Program-made: the position numbers and the translations under genes
Source of the DNA: Alphaproteobacteria bacterium
GTDB taxonomy: Bacteria > Pseudomonadota > Alphaproteobacteria > Reyranellales > Reyranellaceae
Assembly (NCBI GenBank): GCA_013290035.1
Contig: JABCYT010000298.1
Location: 1 to 5,386, forward strand
DNA length: 5,386 nt
Reading direction: 5' to 3'
The notes under the pieces: generated by a model
Database searches by the model: none
What the model was told of the DNA's origin: nothing
What the model saw: the letters and a program-made list of their open reading frames with translations, nothing else
Shown here: positions 5,344-5,386 of the stretch, piece by piece
Numbering within the stretch: position 1 is the first letter of the stretch
How the letters are laid out: each line of letters begins with the position of its first letter

Positions 5344-5386
5344 GGTCCGATCATGCCAGTCTTGCCGGCGAAGGGAAGAAAAGATG

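Noticed and set aside
5384..5386. ATG at the right edge on the plus strand after AGGGA, as a divergent gene start
   Set aside because: The spacing is good, but only one codon is in the window, so it cannot be supported.

Overview
The window looks like a chromosomal stretch of a high-GC alphaproteobacterium, possibly a Bradyrhizobium- or Reyranella-like soil organism. The assignment is an inference from base composition (hand-counted lines in the catabolic genes run about 67-72% GC), codon use and protein style; no phylogenetic marker is present.

Layout, right to left, which is the direction most genes are read. On the minus strand are a DapA-like class I aldolase/lyase (5343-4387) and, 4 nt downstream, a complete D-hydantoinase/dihydropyrimidinase (4382-2913). 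Then comes a lower-GC insert of about 1.1 kb (about 1800-2900) with a GNAT acetyltransferase (minus), an intact HigA-type antitoxin (plus) and, directly in front of it, a 52-codon remnant of the HigB toxin gene that has lost its RNase core. Beyond the insert the catabolic genes resume on the minus strand: an N-carbamoyl-D-amino-acid hydrolase (1780-830), a DIM6/NTAB-type flavin reductase (734-105), and probably the first 18 codons of another gene running off the left edge (54-1).

The hydantoinase and carbamoylase form the classic two-step route: a 5-monosubstituted hydantoin or dihydropyrimidine is opened to an N-carbamoyl amino acid, then decarbamoylated to the free amino acid, CO2 and ammonia. 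All metal ligands of the first enzyme and the Glu-Lys-Cys triad of the second are present. The DapA-like protein keeps a Schiff-base lysine but lacks the residues that define true dihydrodipicolinate synthase, so it probably acts on another carbonyl compound linked to this pathway. The flavin reductase would supply reduced flavin or act as a flavoenzyme; no partner oxygenase is in the window.

Non-coding signals: a perfect 27-bp inverted repeat, with each arm itself a palindrome, between carbamoylase and flavin reductase; a perfect 7-3-7 palindrome covering the start of the higB remnant and lying within a candidate promoter for the carbamoylase; and 11-bp inverted repeats at both ends of the GNAT gene. 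No rRNA, tRNA, CRISPR array or transposase gene was seen. No wholly new system is evident. The most unusual items are the decayed toxin in front of an intact antitoxin inside a split hydantoin operon, the nested palindrome, and the non-canonical DapA homologue.
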